The notes under the pieces: generated by a model
Told to the model about the DNA's origin: nothing
The model's database searches: none
What the model saw: only the letters and a program-made list of their open reading frames with translations
Program-made: the position numbers and the translations under genes
NCBI GenBank assembly: GCA_017942025.1
Contig: JAGAVH010000033.1
Location: 25,614 to 89,613, forward strand
Reading direction: 5' to 3'
From: Ruminiclostridium sp.
GTDB lineage: Bacteria > Bacillota > Clostridia > Oscillospirales > Ruminococcaceae
Length of the DNA: 64,000 nucleotides
In this document: one piece after another, positions 35,201 through 43,685 of the stretch
Layout of the letters: every line of letters begins with the position of its first letter
How positions within the stretch are numbered: the first letter of the stretch is position 1

Positions 35201-35504
35201 GCTGCATTGAAAGGGTAAGACCTGTCTGACCGCCGAGGTTTGACAGAATGCTGTCAGGCTTTTCAATCTTGATTATCTTCTTTATTACATCAAGTGTTAA
35301 AGGCTCGATGTAAATTTTGTCAGCCATATGCTTGTCCGTCATAATTGTAGCAGGGTTGGAGTTTACTAAAACAACCTCAAGTCCCTCCTGCTTTAACGCA
35401 CGGCAAGCCTGTGTGCCTGCATAGTCAAACTCTGCTGCCTGACCGATTACGATAGGTCCTGAACCGATTACGAGAACCTTTTTGATATCACTTCTTAATG
35501 GCAT
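32298..35504 (-). CDS. carB: Carbamoyl-phosphate synthase, large subunit
   Basis: 1,068 residues, full length. Two homologous carboxyphosphate and carbamate ATP-grasp halves are seen: the first starts [23 protein letters not shown], the second [23 protein letters not shown] (about residue 555). An oligomerisation region lies between them, and the last about 130 residues are the allosteric MGS-like domain ([20 protein letters not shown]). It makes carbamoyl phosphate from ammonia, bicarbonate and 2 ATP. It starts within 2 bases of the carA stop. It matters here because its partner CarA lacks the glutaminase Cys. Confidence 0.97.
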   Translation of the reverse strand: [1068 protein letters not shown]

Positions 35505-35505
35505 A

Positions 35506-36612
35506 TTACTTATTTCCCTCCATCAGACCGATAAATTTATCATAAAGATAAGATGTAGTACTCTTCTGTTCTCCTGTTTCAGGATGGAACTGTACCGAGA
35601 ATGCGGGAGTATTCTTGTACTCGATACCCTCGCAGGTCTTATCGTTTGCATTGATGTGGCTTATTACCGCCTTTGCTGTATCAACGCTATCGCTTATTAC
35701 CGCATAGCCGTGATTCTGTGAAGTTACATAAGTTGTACCGAAGTTCTTATCTGTTACAGGCTGGCTTGCACCTCTGTGACCGTACTTCAGCTTTTCTGTA
35801 TCAAAGCCGTTGGCAAGAGCTAAAAGCTGATGGCCGAGTCTGATACCGAAGGTAGGAATGTTTTCTGCGATAAGCTCTTTAAGTGTGTTTACAGCCGCTT
35901 CGTTATCCTTAGGGTCTGCAGGACCGTTTGAAAGAACTATACCATCGGGAGCAAATTCCTTTATTTCTGCCGCTGTGACATTCCAGGGGAATACTGTTAC
36001 ATCACAGCCTCTCTTTGTAAGAGAATTTACTATATTCTTTGTAAAGCCGTAGTCGATAAGAGCAACCCTGTACTTGCCGTTTTCAGCCTTGAATTCCTTC
36101 TTTTCGCCGCTTACCTTCTCTACTGCACCTGTTATCTTATATTCCTTGATTTCAGGGATAGCCTTTGCGAGAAATTCTTCTGTAGGCTCTTCGGTAGTAA
36201 TCATACCATTCATAACGCCCTTTTCACGAAGGATTCTTGTAAGTCTTCTTGTATCTATGTCGAAAAGACCGATAATTCCGTGCTTTTTAAGGAAACTGTC
36301 AATATCGCCTTCACAGCGGAAGTTTGAGGGTGCCTCGCAGTATTCACGGACAATATATCCGTTTATGGCAATCTTCTCTGAGGAGTAATCCTCGTCGTTC
36401 ACGCCGTAGTTACCGATAAGGGGGAAAGTCTGCACCATAATCTGTCCGCAGTAGGAGGGGTCTGTTATAGCCTCCTGATAGCCGACCATTGATGTGCTGA
36501 ATACAACCTCACCGATTGCTTTGCCTTCACTTCCAAAGCTTTTGCCTTTGAAAATTGTGCCGTCCGCTAAAATAAGGTATGCGGTCTTTGCTTTAATCAG
36601 GTTTAAAGTCAT
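35506..36612 (-). CDS. carA: Carbamoyl-phosphate synthase small subunit, catalytic Cys replaced
   Basis: 368 residues, normal length. The N-terminal CarA domain (about 10-140, GYQEAITDPSYCGQI) is followed by a class I glutamine amidotransferase domain (about 185-365). The nucleophile elbow normally reads GICLGHQ; here it is GIRLGHQ, with Arg258 encoded by AGA at 35841-35839. The oxyanion-side motif NGPGDP is NGPADP. The His-Pro-Glu pair near the C-terminus (FSVQFHPETG) is kept. Glutamine hydrolysis should therefore be lost, leaving the enzyme dependent on free ammonia, as in ammonia-type CPS I. pyrF is upstream and carB follows without a gap. Confidence 0.95.
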   Translation of the reverse strand: MTLNLIKAKTAYLILADGTIFKGKSFGSEGKAIGEVVFSTSMVGYQEAITDPSYCGQIMVQTFPLIGNYGVNDEDYSSEKIAINGYIVREYCEAPSNFRCEGDIDSFLKKHGIIGLFDIDTRRLTRILREKGVMNGMITTEEPTEEFLAKAIPEIKEYKITGAVEKVSGEKKEFKAENGKYRVALIDYGFTKNIVNSLTKRGCDVTVFPWNVTAAEIKEFAPDGIVLSNGPADPKDNEAAVNTLKELIAENIPTFGIRLGHQLLALANGFDTEKLKYGHRGASQPVTDKNFGTTYVTSQNHGYAVISDSVDTAKAVISHINANDKTCEGIEYKNTPAFSVQFHPETGEQKSTTSYLYDKFIGLMEGNK

Positions 36613-36650
36613 TTAAGTCTGTTCCTTTCGTAAGTTTATATAGAAGAGTT

Positions 36651-37583
36651 TTACGGAAGCTTGATTTCTCCCACAAAACCCATAATTTCATCTCTCATAC
36701 GCATTGCCTCTCTGAATGCCGCACCTGCATAGTCACGCTCGTCGCAGCCTTCCTTCTTGTATGCGCACATAATTCCTCTTGAGCTGTTTACGATACCGCC
36801 AAGACCGTTACCATCAAATGCCGCCGCAATATCCTTTGCAGAAGCACCCTGAGCGCCATAGCCGGGGATGAGGAAAAAGGTGTGAGGAAGCTTTTCACGA
36901 AGCTCTGCAATCTGCTCGGGGTATGTTGCACCAACTACCGCGCCTACGCCTGAGTAGCCATACTTGCCCATAAGCTCCTGTCCCCACTTTTCACACATAT
37001 TACCCATATGCTCATAAACTGTGATGTCGCCTATCTTCAAGTCCTGAAGCTCACCGCTTGAAGGATTTGATGTCTTTACTAATACGAAGATACCCTTGTT
37101 GTTTTCCTTACATACCTTGATAAGAGGATTGATACCATCGCTGCCGAGATAACCGTTTACTGTAAGGGCGTCGCCCATAAAGGGTGTGTATTCTTCCTTG
37201 CCCACCTTGATTTTACCTAAATGAGCCGCCGCATAGGCTTCCATTGTTGTACCGATATCGTTTCTCTTACCGTCGGTAATTACATACATACCTCTGCTTC
37301 TTGCATATTCCTGTGTCTTGTACAGAGTCTTCATACCTGCTGTGCCGTACATTTCGTAATAAGCCGCCTGGGGCTTTACTGCAGGAACTATCTCGTGCAG
37401 AGCATCGATAAGTCCTTTATTGTATTCTAAAATTGCCTTTGCCGCACCTTTAAGAGTTTCGCCGTACTTGTTGAACGCCTTCTCCTTGATGTATTCAGGT
37501 ACAAAGTCAAGCTTGGGGTCGAGACCTGCAACTGTAGGGTTCTGTGTGCGCTGGATTGCCTCCATAAGTAAATCAAGTGACAT
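36651..37583 (-). CDS. pyrF: Orotidine 5'-phosphate decarboxylase (long type)
   Basis: 310 residues, the longer PyrF subfamily. It decarboxylates OMP to UMP. The catalytic Lys/Asp array is in TDGKRNDIGTT (D-x-K-x-x-D-I), and the subfamily N-terminus NPTVAGLDPKLDFVP is present. AAAGGAAAGG precedes the ATG. It lies between pyrC and carA. Confidence 0.96.
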   Translation of the reverse strand: MSLDLLMEAIQRTQNPTVAGLDPKLDFVPEYIKEKAFNKYGETLKGAAKAILEYNKGLIDALHEIVPAVKPQAAYYEMYGTAGMKTLYKTQEYARSRGMYVITDGKRNDIGTTMEAYAAAHLGKIKVGKEEYTPFMGDALTVNGYLGSDGINPLIKVCKENNKGIFVLVKTSNPSSGELQDLKIGDITVYEHMGNMCEKWGQELMGKYGYSGVGAVVGATYPEQIAELREKLPHTFFLIPGYGAQGASAKDIAAAFDGNGLGGIVNSSRGIMCAYKKEGCDERDYAGAAFREAMRMRDEIMGFVGEIKLP

Positions 37584-37614
37584 AGTTTTTACCTTTCCTT
37601 TCAGTTTTTATATT

Positions 37615-38886
37615 TTAATTATCTTTATATACAACTTGTCCGTTTACCAGTGTGTATTTTACCCTGCCCTTCATAGTCATACCCTTGAAACAGGTATTCT
37701 TTGACTTTGAATGAAGCTTTTCGGGTTCTACTACCCATTCTTCCTGAGGATCAAATATTGCTATATCCGCAACCTCGCCTCTTGCGAGAGAACCGCCCTC
37801 AATGCCGAGAATTCTTCTGGGATTGATACACATAAGTCTTACTATCTGTGCAATATCTATCGTTTCTGTGTGATAAAGTGCCGTAAGTGTAGCCGCAAGG
37901 GATGTTTCCATACCTACTACACCATTCGGAGCCTTTTCAAAATCTGCCTTTTCTTCAGCAGAATGAGGTGCATGGTCAGTTACTATACAGTCGATTGTAC
38001 CATCTGTTATAGCCGCTCTTATCGCCATAACATCGTCAGCCTCACGAAGCGGAGGATTCATTCTGTAGTCGGCGTCACGTGAACGCAGAGCCTCGTCAGT
38101 CAGCATAAAGTAATGAGGTGCTGTTTCGCAGGTGCACATTACACCGATGTGTGTATTGCCTCTGATTATATTGATGCTTCCCTTTGTGCTTACGTGTGCT
38201 ATGTGAATAGGCATCTGGCTTGCCTGGGCTATCGCCAGCTCTCTTGCCGTTATGGTGTCCTCGCTGAGTCTGCTCATTCCTTTTACGCCAAGTTCAAGAG
38301 AAACCTTGCCCTTGTTCATAATACCGCCGTCGATTACCTCTAAATCCTCACAATGGGAGATAACCTTGAGTCCGGCATAGTGAGCCTTTACCATAGCCTG
38401 TGCCATCATAACAGTTGATTTTACCGGTCTGCCGTCATCGGACACCGCCACACAGCCTGCCTTGCGTAGCGCTTCGAAATCGCACAGCTCTTTTCCCTCG
38501 AGTCCCTTTGTGATACAGCCTACGGGATAGACCTTTGCCTTGGCACCCTTAGCCTTTTCTAAAATGTAGGAGATTACCTCGGGGCAGTCCGCCGCTGGAG
38601 TGGTGTTGGGCATACATGCAACCGCTGTAACGCCGCCGGCAACCGCCGCCTCGCAGCCTGTAAGGATATCCTCTTTATGAGTCTGTCCGGGATCTCGCAG
38701 ATGCACGTGCATATCGCAAAGACCGGGGATAACCGTAAGACCATTGCAATCGATAACCTCTGCTCCGTCGCAGGAGAGATTTTCGCCAAGCTCTGAAATC
38801 ACTCCATCCTCAACGAGTATATCCGTTTTACCCTGAAATCTGTTCATAGGATCCACAACAAATCCATTTTTCAGTAAAACTGCCAT
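37615..38886 (-). CDS. pyrC: Dihydroorotase (class I)
   Basis: 423 residues. An amidohydrolase that closes carbamoyl aspartate to dihydroorotate. Metal ligands are seen in LCDMHVHLRDPGQTHKED, VISHCED, IHIAHVST and CIVTDHAPHS. It is the first gene of the pyr operon; GGAGG precedes the ATG and an intrinsic terminator stands about 30 bases upstream in the leader. Confidence 0.96.
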   Translation of the reverse strand: MAVLLKNGFVVDPMNRFQGKTDILVEDGVISELGENLSCDGAEVIDCNGLTVIPGLCDMHVHLRDPGQTHKEDILTGCEAAVAGGVTAVACMPNTTPAADCPEVISYILEKAKGAKAKVYPVGCITKGLEGKELCDFEALRKAGCVAVSDDGRPVKSTVMMAQAMVKAHYAGLKVISHCEDLEVIDGGIMNKGKVSLELGVKGMSRLSEDTITARELAIAQASQMPIHIAHVSTKGSINIIRGNTHIGVMCTCETAPHYFMLTDEALRSRDADYRMNPPLREADDVMAIRAAITDGTIDCIVTDHAPHSAEEKADFEKAPNGVVGMETSLAATLTALYHTETIDIAQIVRLMCINPRRILGIEGGSLARGEVADIAIFDPQEEWVVEPEKLHSKSKNTCFKGMTMKGRVKYTLVNGQVVYKDN

Positions 38887-38912
38887 TTTACACCTCCACA
38901 GTATATTTCTGC

Positions 38913-38957
38913 AAAAAAAACCACGATTTTCTCATCTGACAAGGAAAAAATCATGGT
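38913..38957 (-). terminator. Leader terminator (candidate attenuator) before pyrC
   Basis: ACCATGATTTT and AAAATCGTGGT (one G.T pair) followed by seven Ts on the minus strand, between the promoter and the pyrC start. It can only regulate, since otherwise it would block the operon. Confidence 0.75.
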
Positions 38958-39051
38958 AAAAGGGGATTTTTAATTTCAAGGAAAACCGAATTTGTATTCC
39001 TTTTTCTTACAAATCCTCCGTGTTTATTCAGCGTATTTCCATAGTCATTTA

Positions 39052-39080
39052 ATTATACAATATTTTTTTCAATTTGTCTA
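39052..39080 (-). promoter_or_regulatory. Promoter of the pyr operon
   Basis: TAGACA (39080-39075), 17 bases, TATAAT (39057-39052) on the minus strand. The leader is about 160 nt and also carries a GGATTTGTA/TACAAATTC hairpin upstream of the terminator. Confidence 0.7.
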
Positions 39081-39144
39081 TAATAATCACAAAAAAAATT
39101 GCTTATTTTTTTTACAAAATTCAAGTAGAAATTTGTCAAATTTT

Positions 39145-39390
39145 CTACCCACTCAATTTATCTATAAATATTTCCCTTACATCATCACTTCTTATGGCTA
39201 TTACAGTTCCTCTTACAAGATATGCGGCGATATCTCCGCCCCTTGACTGCATAAGGCAGGTAACCTCTGTACCCACGATAAGTCCCATATCCATAAAGCG
39301 TCTTCGCATATCACCCTTTGTAAAAATATCCGTAACTCTCCCCTTTTCATAGGGAGCAAGCTCATTCAGCATAAATATCCTTCTGTTCAT
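39145..39390 (-). CDS. feoA: FeoA-domain protein
   Basis: 81 residues, one SH3-like FeoA domain (MNELAPYEKGRVTDI-like start, then RRRFMDMGLIVGTEVTCL). FeoA proteins assist the ferrous-iron permease FeoB, but no feoB is in the window. GGAGGATACTTTTT precedes the ATG at 39390. It stands alone between two terminator structures, and its -35/-10 pair is not obvious. Confidence 0.88.
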   Translation of the reverse strand: MNRRIFMLNELAPYEKGRVTDIFTKGDMRRRFMDMGLIVGTEVTCLMQSRGGDIAAYLVRGTVIAIRSDDVREIFIDKLSG

Positions 39391-39458
39391 AAAAAGTATC
39401 CTCCGTTTTCTACTTTTTATTTTATGAAAGATACCATTATCTGTGAAAGGTCATAAAA

Positions 39459-39482
39459 AATCCACCGCTTTTGCGGTGGATT
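39459..39482 (-). terminator. Terminator of the transketolase genes
   Basis: AATCCACCGC, TTTT loop, GCGGTGGATT, then TTTTTTATG on the minus strand. Confidence 0.9.
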
Positions 39483-39488
39483 CATAAA

Positions 39489-40424
39489 TCATTTACCTAA
39501 AAATTCCTTTGTAACAGCAACAATATTGGATGCACAAAGACCAAATTCTTTAAGAAGGTCAACAGCGGGACCTGAATAACCAAATGTATCATTTACGCCG
39601 ATCTTCTTAACGGGAACGGGACAAAGCTCGCTGACAACATCACAGACAGCACTGCCAAGACCACCGATAACACTGTGTTCTTCAACAGTAATGATTTTAC
39701 CTGTTTCCTTTGCCGCCTTTAAGATAATATCCCTGTCAATGGGCTTGATTGTGTGAATGTTGATAACACGGGCATTGATGCCGCTTTCACGAAGCTCATC
39801 TGACGCCTGCATAGCCTCTGCTACCATAAGACCTGTAGCGATAATTGTAACATCATCGCCGTCACGGAGCTGGATACCCTTACCAAGCTCAAACTTATAG
39901 GTATCCTTATCATTGAATATGGGAGCTGCAAGTCTGCCGAAGCGCATATAGGTAGGGCCTTCAAAATCTGCCATAGCAAGTACAGCCGCCTTTGCTTCAA
40001 CATCGTCAGCAGGGTTTATCACAGTCATACCGGGGATTGTGCACATAAGAGCAATATCCTCGTTGCACTGATGTGTAGCGCCATCCTCACCTACGGAAAT
40101 ACCTGCGTGTGTTGCGCCGATCTTTACGTTAAGATGGGGATAACCAATACTGTTTCTGATAATTTCATAGGCTCTGCCTGCGGCAAACATAGCGAAGGAG
40201 CTGGCAAAAACGAGCTTGCCTGTTGTGGCAATACCTGCCGCAACGCCCATCATATTAGCTTCTGCGATACCGCAATCGAAAAAGCGGTCAGGATAAGCCT
40301 TCTTGAAGGTGCCTGTCTTTGTAGCCGCAGCTAAGTCAGCGTCAAGCACTACTAAATCTTCTCTCTTCTTGGCAAGCTCTACAAGAGCCTCGCCGTAGCT
40401 TTCACGGGTTGCTTTCTTTTCCAT
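39489..40424 (-). CDS. Transketolase, C-terminal subunit
   Basis: 311 residues from the ATG at 40424, chosen because AAAGG lies at a normal distance; the ATG three codons earlier abuts it. It has a pyrimidine-binding domain (RESYGEALVELAKKREDLVVLDADL; GVSVGEDGATHQ) and a C-terminal transketolase domain (MVAEAMQASDELRESGINARVINIHTIKPID). It acts with the N-terminal subunit gene 19 bases upstream to form one ThDP-dependent transketolase of the pentose phosphate pathway. Confidence 0.94.
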   Translation of the reverse strand: MEKKATRESYGEALVELAKKREDLVVLDADLAAATKTGTFKKAYPDRFFDCGIAEANMMGVAAGIATTGKLVFASSFAMFAAGRAYEIIRNSIGYPHLNVKIGATHAGISVGEDGATHQCNEDIALMCTIPGMTVINPADDVEAKAAVLAMADFEGPTYMRFGRLAAPIFNDKDTYKFELGKGIQLRDGDDVTIIATGLMVAEAMQASDELRESGINARVINIHTIKPIDRDIILKAAKETGKIITVEEHSVIGGLGSAVCDVVSELCPVPVKKIGVNDTFGYSGPAVDLLKEFGLCASNIVAVTKEFLGK

Positions 40425-40442
40425 TGTATCCATTCCTTTCGA

Positions 40443-41285
40443 TTACTTTTCGAGCTCAGCAAGATGAGCCTTCAGCTCTTCCATAGCCTTGTTGTACTGC
40501 TCTTCGTTGGGAGCCGCACCGTGCCATGATACGTTATCCTCCATAAAGGAAACGCCCTTGCCCTTGATACTCTTCTGAATGATAACAACAGGCTGATTTA
40601 CAACTCTTTCAGCCTCTTCAAACGCCTTTTCAATCTGATTGAAATCGTGTGCGTCGATTGTGATTACGTACCAGCCGAAGGCTCTGAACTTTTCATCTAT
40701 GGGGTAGGGTGACATAACTTCGCTTACTCTGCCGTCAATCTGCAGACCATTGTTGTCAACGATAGCAATAAGGTTGTCAAGCTGATAGTGAGCCGCAAAC
40801 ATAGCCGCCTCCCATACCTGACCTTCCTGAATCTCACCATCGCCGAGAACTGCATATACCTTGTAATAGTCATCGGAAATCTTGCCGGATAAAGCCATAC
40901 CGCAAGCGGCAGATATACCCTGACCGAGTGAGCCTGTGCTCATATCAACACCGGGAACCTTCTTATATACAGGGTGACCCTGGAGCTTTGATCCGATATG
41001 ACGGAGTGTTTTAAGCTCTTCCTCAGGGAAGAAACCACGCTGTGCAAGAACTGAATAAAGCGCAGGTGCTGTATGTCCCTTTGAAAGCACTAATCTGTCT
41101 CTTTCAGCCATAAGAGGGTTTGCAGGATCTACGTTCATCTTCGCAAAATAAAGATATGTCAGCATATCAGCAACCGAAAGCGAGCCGCCGGGATGTCCCG
41201 ATTTAGCGTTGTAAACACCTTCGATAATGCCCATTCTGACCTTTGTTGCAGTTATTTCCATCTGCTTTTTTAATGTTGCATCCAT
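40443..41285 (-). CDS. Transketolase, N-terminal subunit
   Basis: 280 residues. It carries the thiamine diphosphate-binding domain: KSGHPGGSLSVADML, HTAPALYS, STGSLGQGIS and GDGEIQEGQVWEAAMFA with IVDNNGLQIDG. Split transketolases of this kind are common in Clostridia and archaea. GAAAGGA precedes the ATG, and it is followed by the C-terminal subunit. Confidence 0.95.
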   Translation of the reverse strand: MDATLKKQMEITATKVRMGIIEGVYNAKSGHPGGSLSVADMLTYLYFAKMNVDPANPLMAERDRLVLSKGHTAPALYSVLAQRGFFPEEELKTLRHIGSKLQGHPVYKKVPGVDMSTGSLGQGISAACGMALSGKISDDYYKVYAVLGDGEIQEGQVWEAAMFAAHYQLDNLIAIVDNNGLQIDGRVSEVMSPYPIDEKFRAFGWYVITIDAHDFNQIEKAFEEAERVVNQPVVIIQKSIKGKGVSFMEDNVSWHGAAPNEEQYNKAMEELKAHLAELEK

Positions 41286-41331
41286 TTTTTAAAATATCCT
41301 TTCTGTGATATTTCTTTTATTCGCCTATAAT

Positions 41332-41360
41332 ATTATATTACATTACTGCCGATAAGTCAA
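41332..41360 (-). promoter_or_regulatory. Promoter of the transketolase genes
   Basis: TTGACT (41360-41355), 17 bases, TATAAT (41337-41332) on the minus strand, immediately after the stop of the HAD gene. Confidence 0.75.
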
Positions 41361-41363
41361 GTA

Positions 41364-42167
41364 TCAAAGTGATGCAATATAATTTATTATCTGCGTCATA
41401 GGGTCCTCATTATTACTGCCTATGATCAGCTTTGCCACTTTCTTTACATCTTCGTGGGCATTTGACACCGCAACGCCCAGATCTGCATAGGCTACCATTT
41501 CTGCGTCGTTGGGATAATCTCCCGAGGCTACTGTAAATCTTCCCTCATTGCCTGTAACCTCAAGCAGCTTCTGATAACCGTAAGCCTTACTTACTCCTGT
41601 GGGGAGCAGTTCATAGAATATAGGCGCTGAAAGCACGCAGTTTGTGTCCTCACTGCAATGCTCGTCAATAAATCTTCTGAGCTCATCCATCTTTTCGGGG
41701 AAATAAGCGAAAAGCACCTTCAGCCAGCCGTCATCGGGGATATCCTCAAGTCTGCACTCCTCAACCTTTGTGTTTTCAAGGGACATATGAAAGCGCTCTA
41801 CTTCATTCATAGCCGGCACGTACACAGTCTGCTGATGAAGCACCTCTATACCTATATCAGGAAAAGCCTCCATAACCTTTGCTATGTAATTTCTCGCTTT
41901 TTTTGTTACAGAGCTTTGCCACAGAAATTTATCCGCTTTAAAGTCATATACCGCCGCTCCGTTGAAAATAACGGCAGGAATACGCAGTCCCACCTTTTCC
42001 GCCACAGGCTTTGCCATAGAGTAGCCTCTGCCTGTCGCTATAGTAAAAAGTCCGCCCTTGTCGCAGAAATTATTGATTGATTCCATATCCCTTTCAGAAA
42101 TGTTCTTTTCGTCATCCAAAAGTGTTCCGTCAAGGTCGGTCATTATAATTGCATTTTTAAAATCCAA
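41364..42167 (-). CDS. Cof-type HAD-superfamily hydrolase
   Basis: 267 residues from a TTG at 42167 with AAAGGGAAAG upstream. Motif I is DLDGTLLDD; TATGRGYSMAKPV is the usual second motif; the C-terminal motif is VASGDYPNDAEMVAYADLGVAV. The cap is of type C2B. These enzymes dephosphorylate sugar phosphates or flavin precursors; the substrate is unknown. It lies 17 bases after rluD, the last gene of the division-envelope run. Confidence 0.9.
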   Translation of the reverse strand: MDFKNAIIMTDLDGTLLDDEKNISERDMESINNFCDKGGLFTIATGRGYSMAKPVAEKVGLRIPAVIFNGAAVYDFKADKFLWQSSVTKKARNYIAKVMEAFPDIGIEVLHQQTVYVPAMNEVERFHMSLENTKVEECRLEDIPDDGWLKVLFAYFPEKMDELRRFIDEHCSEDTNCVLSAPIFYELLPTGVSKAYGYQKLLEVTGNEGRFTVASGDYPNDAEMVAYADLGVAVSNAHEDVKKVAKLIIGSNNEDPMTQIINYIASL

Positions 42168-42184
42168 AATTCTTTCCCTTTCCT

Positions 42185-43171
42185 TTATTCCGTCTTCTGT
42201 CCTTCAAGATTCTTTAAAAGTCTTGCAAAATATTCAGGCAATTCGCTGTCAAATTCCAGATATCTGCCATCAGGATGTACAAAGCCTATCTTCTTTGCGT
42301 GCAGGCATTGTCCGCCCAGCCACTTGGGACTGCCGTTTCCATATACCTCGTCACCCACTACAGGATGTCCTATATATGACATATGAACTCGTATCTGATG
42401 AGTTCTGCCCGTTTCGAGCCGCAGGCGGAGCAGAGTATTCTGCCTGTATCTCTGCTCTATAAAATAGTGAGTGGTAGCTTCTCTTGAATTTTCGGTGGTG
42501 ACGCACATTTTCTTTCTGTCCGTCCTATGTCTGCCGATAGGAGCATTTACAGTACCGTTCTCCCTGATAACTCCCTGCACCACCGCCATATATTCTCTTG
42601 TAAAGCTGTGAGCCTTTATCTGCTCGCTTAAAATATTATGAGCATTGTCATTCTTCGCAACAATAAGCAGTCCGCTGGTATCTCTGTCGATTCTGTGGAC
42701 TATACCGGGACGTATAACTCCGTTTATACCCGACAGACTGTTCCCGCAGTGATACATCAGCGCATTGACAAGAGTTCCGCTGTAATGGCCGGGAGCCGGA
42801 TGCACCACCATTCCTTTAGGCTTATTCACCACCAGCAGATCATCATCCTCGTAAATTATATCCAGCGGAATATTTTCAGGCTCTATATCCGCTTCCTTCG
42901 GCTCAGGGATGTCAAGCTCTACCGTGTCGCCGTTTTTCAGCTTGCAGTTCTTTTTAGCCGCTTTGCCGTTTACAAGACAATCGCCCTGCTCTATCAGCAA
43001 GGCGGCGGCAGAACGGGATAAGCCCGTTTCACTATCAGCTATGAACTTGTCAAGTCTTACGTCGTTTTCTTCACAAATAAGGCTGTAATGCGTAATATCA
43101 GTCCTTTCGTCATTCTGCCGTATCAGCTTCGGTCGCTTCCGACCTTTTCTTTTCCTTTCCCTTTTTTGCAT
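42185..43171 (-). CDS. RluD-family 23S rRNA pseudouridine synthase
   Basis: 328 residues as drawn. It has an S4 domain (about 42-90, RLDKFIADSETGLSRSAAALLIEQG) and a catalytic domain with HRIDRDTSGLLIVA (catalytic Asp). It modifies uridines in 23S rRNA. The start is uncertain: from the ATG at 43171 it overlaps lspA by 62 bases with a basic leader, while the family usually starts near VICEENDVRLDKF; an ATT at 43096 has GAAAGG upstream and follows the lspA stop by 13 bases. Confidence 0.92.
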   Translation of the reverse strand: MQKRERKRKGRKRPKLIRQNDERTDITHYSLICEENDVRLDKFIADSETGLSRSAAALLIEQGDCLVNGKAAKKNCKLKNGDTVELDIPEPKEADIEPENIPLDIIYEDDDLLVVNKPKGMVVHPAPGHYSGTLVNALMYHCGNSLSGINGVIRPGIVHRIDRDTSGLLIVAKNDNAHNILSEQIKAHSFTREYMAVVQGVIRENGTVNAPIGRHRTDRKKMCVTTENSREATTHYFIEQRYRQNTLLRLRLETGRTHQIRVHMSYIGHPVVGDEVYGNGSPKWLGGQCLHAKKIGFVHPDGRYLEFDSELPEYFARLLKNLEGQKTE

Positions 43172-43631
43172 CCTTTATTTCATCCACCATAACAAAGATA
43201 AAGAGTCCTATTGCGCCAAGCACCGCACAGATGTCCGCTACATTGAAAACCGCAAAATTGATTATCTTGAAATCGATGAAATCTACTACAAATCCCCTTA
43301 CTATTCTGTCGATAAGGTTTCCTATACCACCTGACAGAATGAGGGACATACACCACAGATACTGTGGCTTTTTCACTCTCTTTGAAACCATAAGGTATAT
43401 GATTCCGAGCATTATAAGAGAGGTTATTATTATAAGAAAAATCTGCTTACCCTCAAGTATGCTGAAGGCGGCACCCGTATTGCGCTCATAGGTGATGTTA
43501 AGCACCTGAGTTTCTCCGAAGGCAATGACCGGGAATGAATCGTGCAGCTGCATATTGGTATCAATCACTATTTTTGTTATCTGATCTATCGCAAGTAATA
43601 CCGCAGCTACAGCAAGAGCAATATAAAGCAT
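43110..43631 (-). CDS. lspA: Lipoprotein signal peptidase
   Basis: 173 residues, four membrane helices. The catalytic Asp pair is in GGIGNLIDRIVRGFVVDFIDF and FNVADICAVLGAI. It removes signal peptides from prolipoproteins, several of which are encoded in this window. A charged tail (KKGKEKKRSEATEADTAE) extends beyond the usual end and overlaps the start drawn for rluD. AAAGGG precedes the ATG. Confidence 0.96.
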   Translation of the reverse strand: MLYIALAVAAVLLAIDQITKIVIDTNMQLHDSFPVIAFGETQVLNITYERNTGAAFSILEGKQIFLIIITSLIMLGIIYLMVSKRVKKPQYLWCMSLILSGGIGNLIDRIVRGFVVDFIDFKIINFAVFNVADICAVLGAIGLFIFVMVDEIKDAKKGKEKKRSEATEADTAE

Positions 43632-43685
43632 AGCTTTACCCTTTCTTTATCTACACATTCTATATTTTATATTACAAACAAACAT

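Noticed and set aside
35839-35841. CarA Arg codon as a sequencing error
   Set aside because: Cys codons TGT/TGC differ from AGA at two positions and the frame is intact, so one base-call error does not explain it.
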